The notes under the pieces: generated by a model
What the model was told of the DNA's origin: nothing
The model's database searches: none
The model's input: only the letters and a program-made list of their open reading frames with translations
Program-made: the position numbers and the translations under genes
Origin: Thermoanaerobaculia bacterium
GTDB taxonomy: Bacteria > Acidobacteriota > Thermoanaerobaculia > UBA5066
DNA length: 11,060 bases
Assembly (NCBI GenBank): GCA_023717585.1
Contig: JAMQPJ010000124.1
Span: forward strand, 1-11,060
Direction of reading: 5' to 3'
Shown: in pieces, positions 9,862-11,060 of the stretch
Position numbering within the stretch: position 1 is the stretch's first letter
Layout: every line of letters starts with the position of its first letter

Positions 9862-9972
9862 GAAACCTCCGGAACCGTCCCGCTACGCCGGATTTCGGCG
9901 GGCGGGCGAGTCTAGCGCGACAGACCTCGCGCGGCCGCGGGTTGGCGCGTTCACGCCCCGGCCGGCGCTCTC

Positions 9973-11060
9973 CTACCGCCGGCGGCGCTCGCGCTCCGCT
10001 TCCGGGATCCGCTCGGGCGGCGTCTCGGCCTCGGCGAGCGTGTAGACGAGCGCGGTGACCGTCGCGAGGGCCGTGTTGAGGTCTTCGCGGTCGATCTTGT
10101 CGAACGTGTCGTCGGCCGTGTGGTGGACGTCGAAGTAGCGCGCGACGTCCTGGCTCGGGGAGAACATCGGCACGCCCGCGGCGCGCATCGGGCCGATGTC
10201 CGCGCCGCCTCCGCCCTTCTTCACCTCGCCGAGGCCGAAGGGGGCGAGTAACGTCCCGAGCTCCGCCATGAGCGGCGCCGCCGCCGGACCGGCCGTCCAC
10301 CCGAACCCGGAGGCGCGCCCCGCACCGGCGTCCGGCTCGACGGCCGCGACGTGGCGCGGGAGCTCCGCCGCGTGCGCCTTCGCGTAGGCCCGCCCGCCCG
10401 CGAGGCCGTTCTCCTCGTTCGCGAAGAGAACGACGCGGATCGTCCGGCGCGGCCGCTTCGGGAGCTTCCCGATCAGGCGCGCGGCTTCGATCGCGATCCC
10501 GCACCCGGCGCCGTCGTCCAGGGCACCCATCCCGAGGTCCCACGAGTCGAGGTGGCCGCCCACCACGACGATCTCCTCGGGCTTCCCGCGCCCGGGGAGA
10601 TCGCCCATGACGTTCGCCGTCTCGACGTCCGGGAGCGTTCGCGCGCCGAGGCGCAGCCGCACGCGGACACGCTTTCCCTTCGCGAGATAGGCGTGGAGCA
10701 GGTCTGCGTCGGGCACGGCAAGTGCGGCCGCGGGGAATCTCGGGCCGCTCTCGTCGTACCGCAGCGCGCCCGTGTGCGGGAACCGCGCGCTCGACGTGCC
10801 GACCGACCGGATGAGGACGCCGGCGGCGCCGACCTTCGCGGCGCGGGAGGCGCCGTTCGACCGGATCGGCACGGTGGCGCCGTAACCGGCCCCCGTCGCG
10901 CCGCGCTCCATGACCTGCCAGACGAGGACGATCTTCCCCTTCGCCTTTTCGCCGAGCGCGTCCACGCCCTCGAGCGAGGTCGCCTCGACGACGTCGGCCT
11001 CGAGCCCCTCGGGGCCGGTGCCGACGCTCCCGCCGAGCGCGCAGAGCGCGAGGCGGAGCG
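9973..11060 (-). CDS. M28-family zinc metallopeptidase, carboxypeptidase Q-like, with PA domain (N-terminus outside window)
   Basis: This is a co-catalytic two-zinc exopeptidase, probably exported and digesting peptides. The frame is open from the right edge (first residues LRLALCALGGSVGTGPEGLE), so the true start lies beyond the window; a GTG at 10965 is internal. The first visible part is the end of the N-terminal domain plus a PA-like insert (KGKIVLVWQ through AAKVGAAGVLIRS). The catalytic domain carries the full M28 metal set: H in GGHLDSWD (codon 10552-10554), bridging D in GALDDGAG (10516-10518), E-E in NEENGL (10411-10416), D in VEPDAG (10330-10332) and H in DVHHTADD (10120-10125). Nothing suggests loss of activity. 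It ends with an Arg/Glu-rich tail (ERIPEAERERRRR). Order and motif wording fit the carboxypeptidase Q/plasma glutamate carboxypeptidase branch, but substrate is not determinable here. Confidence 0.88.
   Translation of the reverse strand, partial: LRLALCALGGSVGTGPEGLEADVVEATSLEGVDALGEKAKGKIVLVWQVMERGATGAGYGATVPIRSNGASRAAKVGAAGVLIRSVGTSSARFPHTGALRYDESGPRFPAAALAVPDADLLHAYLAKGKRVRVRLRLGARTLPDVETANVMGDLPGRGKPEEIVVVGGHLDSWDLGMGALDDGAGCGIAIEAARLIGKLPKRPRRTIRVVLFANEENGLAGGRAYAKAHAAELPRHVAAVEPDAGAGRASGFGWTAGPAAAPLMAELGTLLAPFGLGEVKKGGGGADIGPMRAAGVPMFSPSQDVARYFDVHHTADDTFDKIDREDLNTALATVTALVYTLAEAETPPERIPEAERERRRR

Noticed and set aside
9886..9900. CGCCG-GATTT-CGGCG inverted repeat and a TAGACT -10-like box between the peptidase and the zinc-ribbon gene
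   Set aside because: The stem is 5 bp with no T tract, and no -35-like sequence stands at the right distance on the minus strand, so neither terminator nor promoter is supported.

Overview
This is a very GC-rich, gene-dense stretch of a Gram-negative-type bacterial chromosome. Coding frames strongly prefer G or C at third positions, and several products carry export signals or membrane anchors. The gene mix (NtrY/NtrX-like pair, ECF sigma/anti-sigma/CHAT cluster, secreted Asp-box protein with acidobacterial-looking C-terminal modules, carboxypeptidase Q-like M28 peptidase, zf-TFIIB protein) suggests an Acidobacteriota-like organism, perhaps the Thermoanaerobaculia side. That placement is inference from general resemblance; there is no rRNA or marker gene here.

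Layout. (1) 3-3342 and on to 5923 is one tight plus-strand gene string: the 3' end of an NtrY-type histidine kinase, an NtrC/NtrX-type sigma-54 response regulator, an ECF sigma factor, a membrane zinc-finger anti-sigma factor, and a TPR-CHAT protease-like protein. Gaps are 15, 38, -17 and 4 nt, so this looks like an operon. The regulator is broken near its C-terminus. Its Fis-type DNA-binding helices lie in a different frame from the receiver and AAA+ domains, and the broken frame runs without a stop into the sigma factor, giving one 656-codon ORF (741-2711). (2) 5924-5994 is a short gap with a stem-loop and a good ribosome binding site. (3) 5995-9513 encodes a 1172-residue exported protein with about 12 regularly spaced Asp-box-like blades followed by a roughly 240-residue unit present twice. 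(4) The right end is on the minus strand: a small zinc-ribbon protein (9526-9861) and, upstream of it, an M28 metallopeptidase (9973 to beyond the window edge). These converge on the large gene.

How the genes may work together. The most interesting unit is sigma / anti-sigma / CHAT. The anti-sigma has a cytoplasmic zinc finger, one membrane helix and a folded-looking extracytoplasmic domain. The CHAT protein has a signal peptide and a C-terminal membrane anchor, which would place its His/Cys catalytic pair in the same compartment as that domain. A testable model is that the CHAT protease cuts the anti-sigma to release the sigma factor. This resembles in logic, but not in topology, the TPR-CHAT/Csx30/CASP-sigma arrangement of type III-E CRISPR systems. 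No CRISPR array, tRNA, rRNA, insertion sequence or phage gene was seen.
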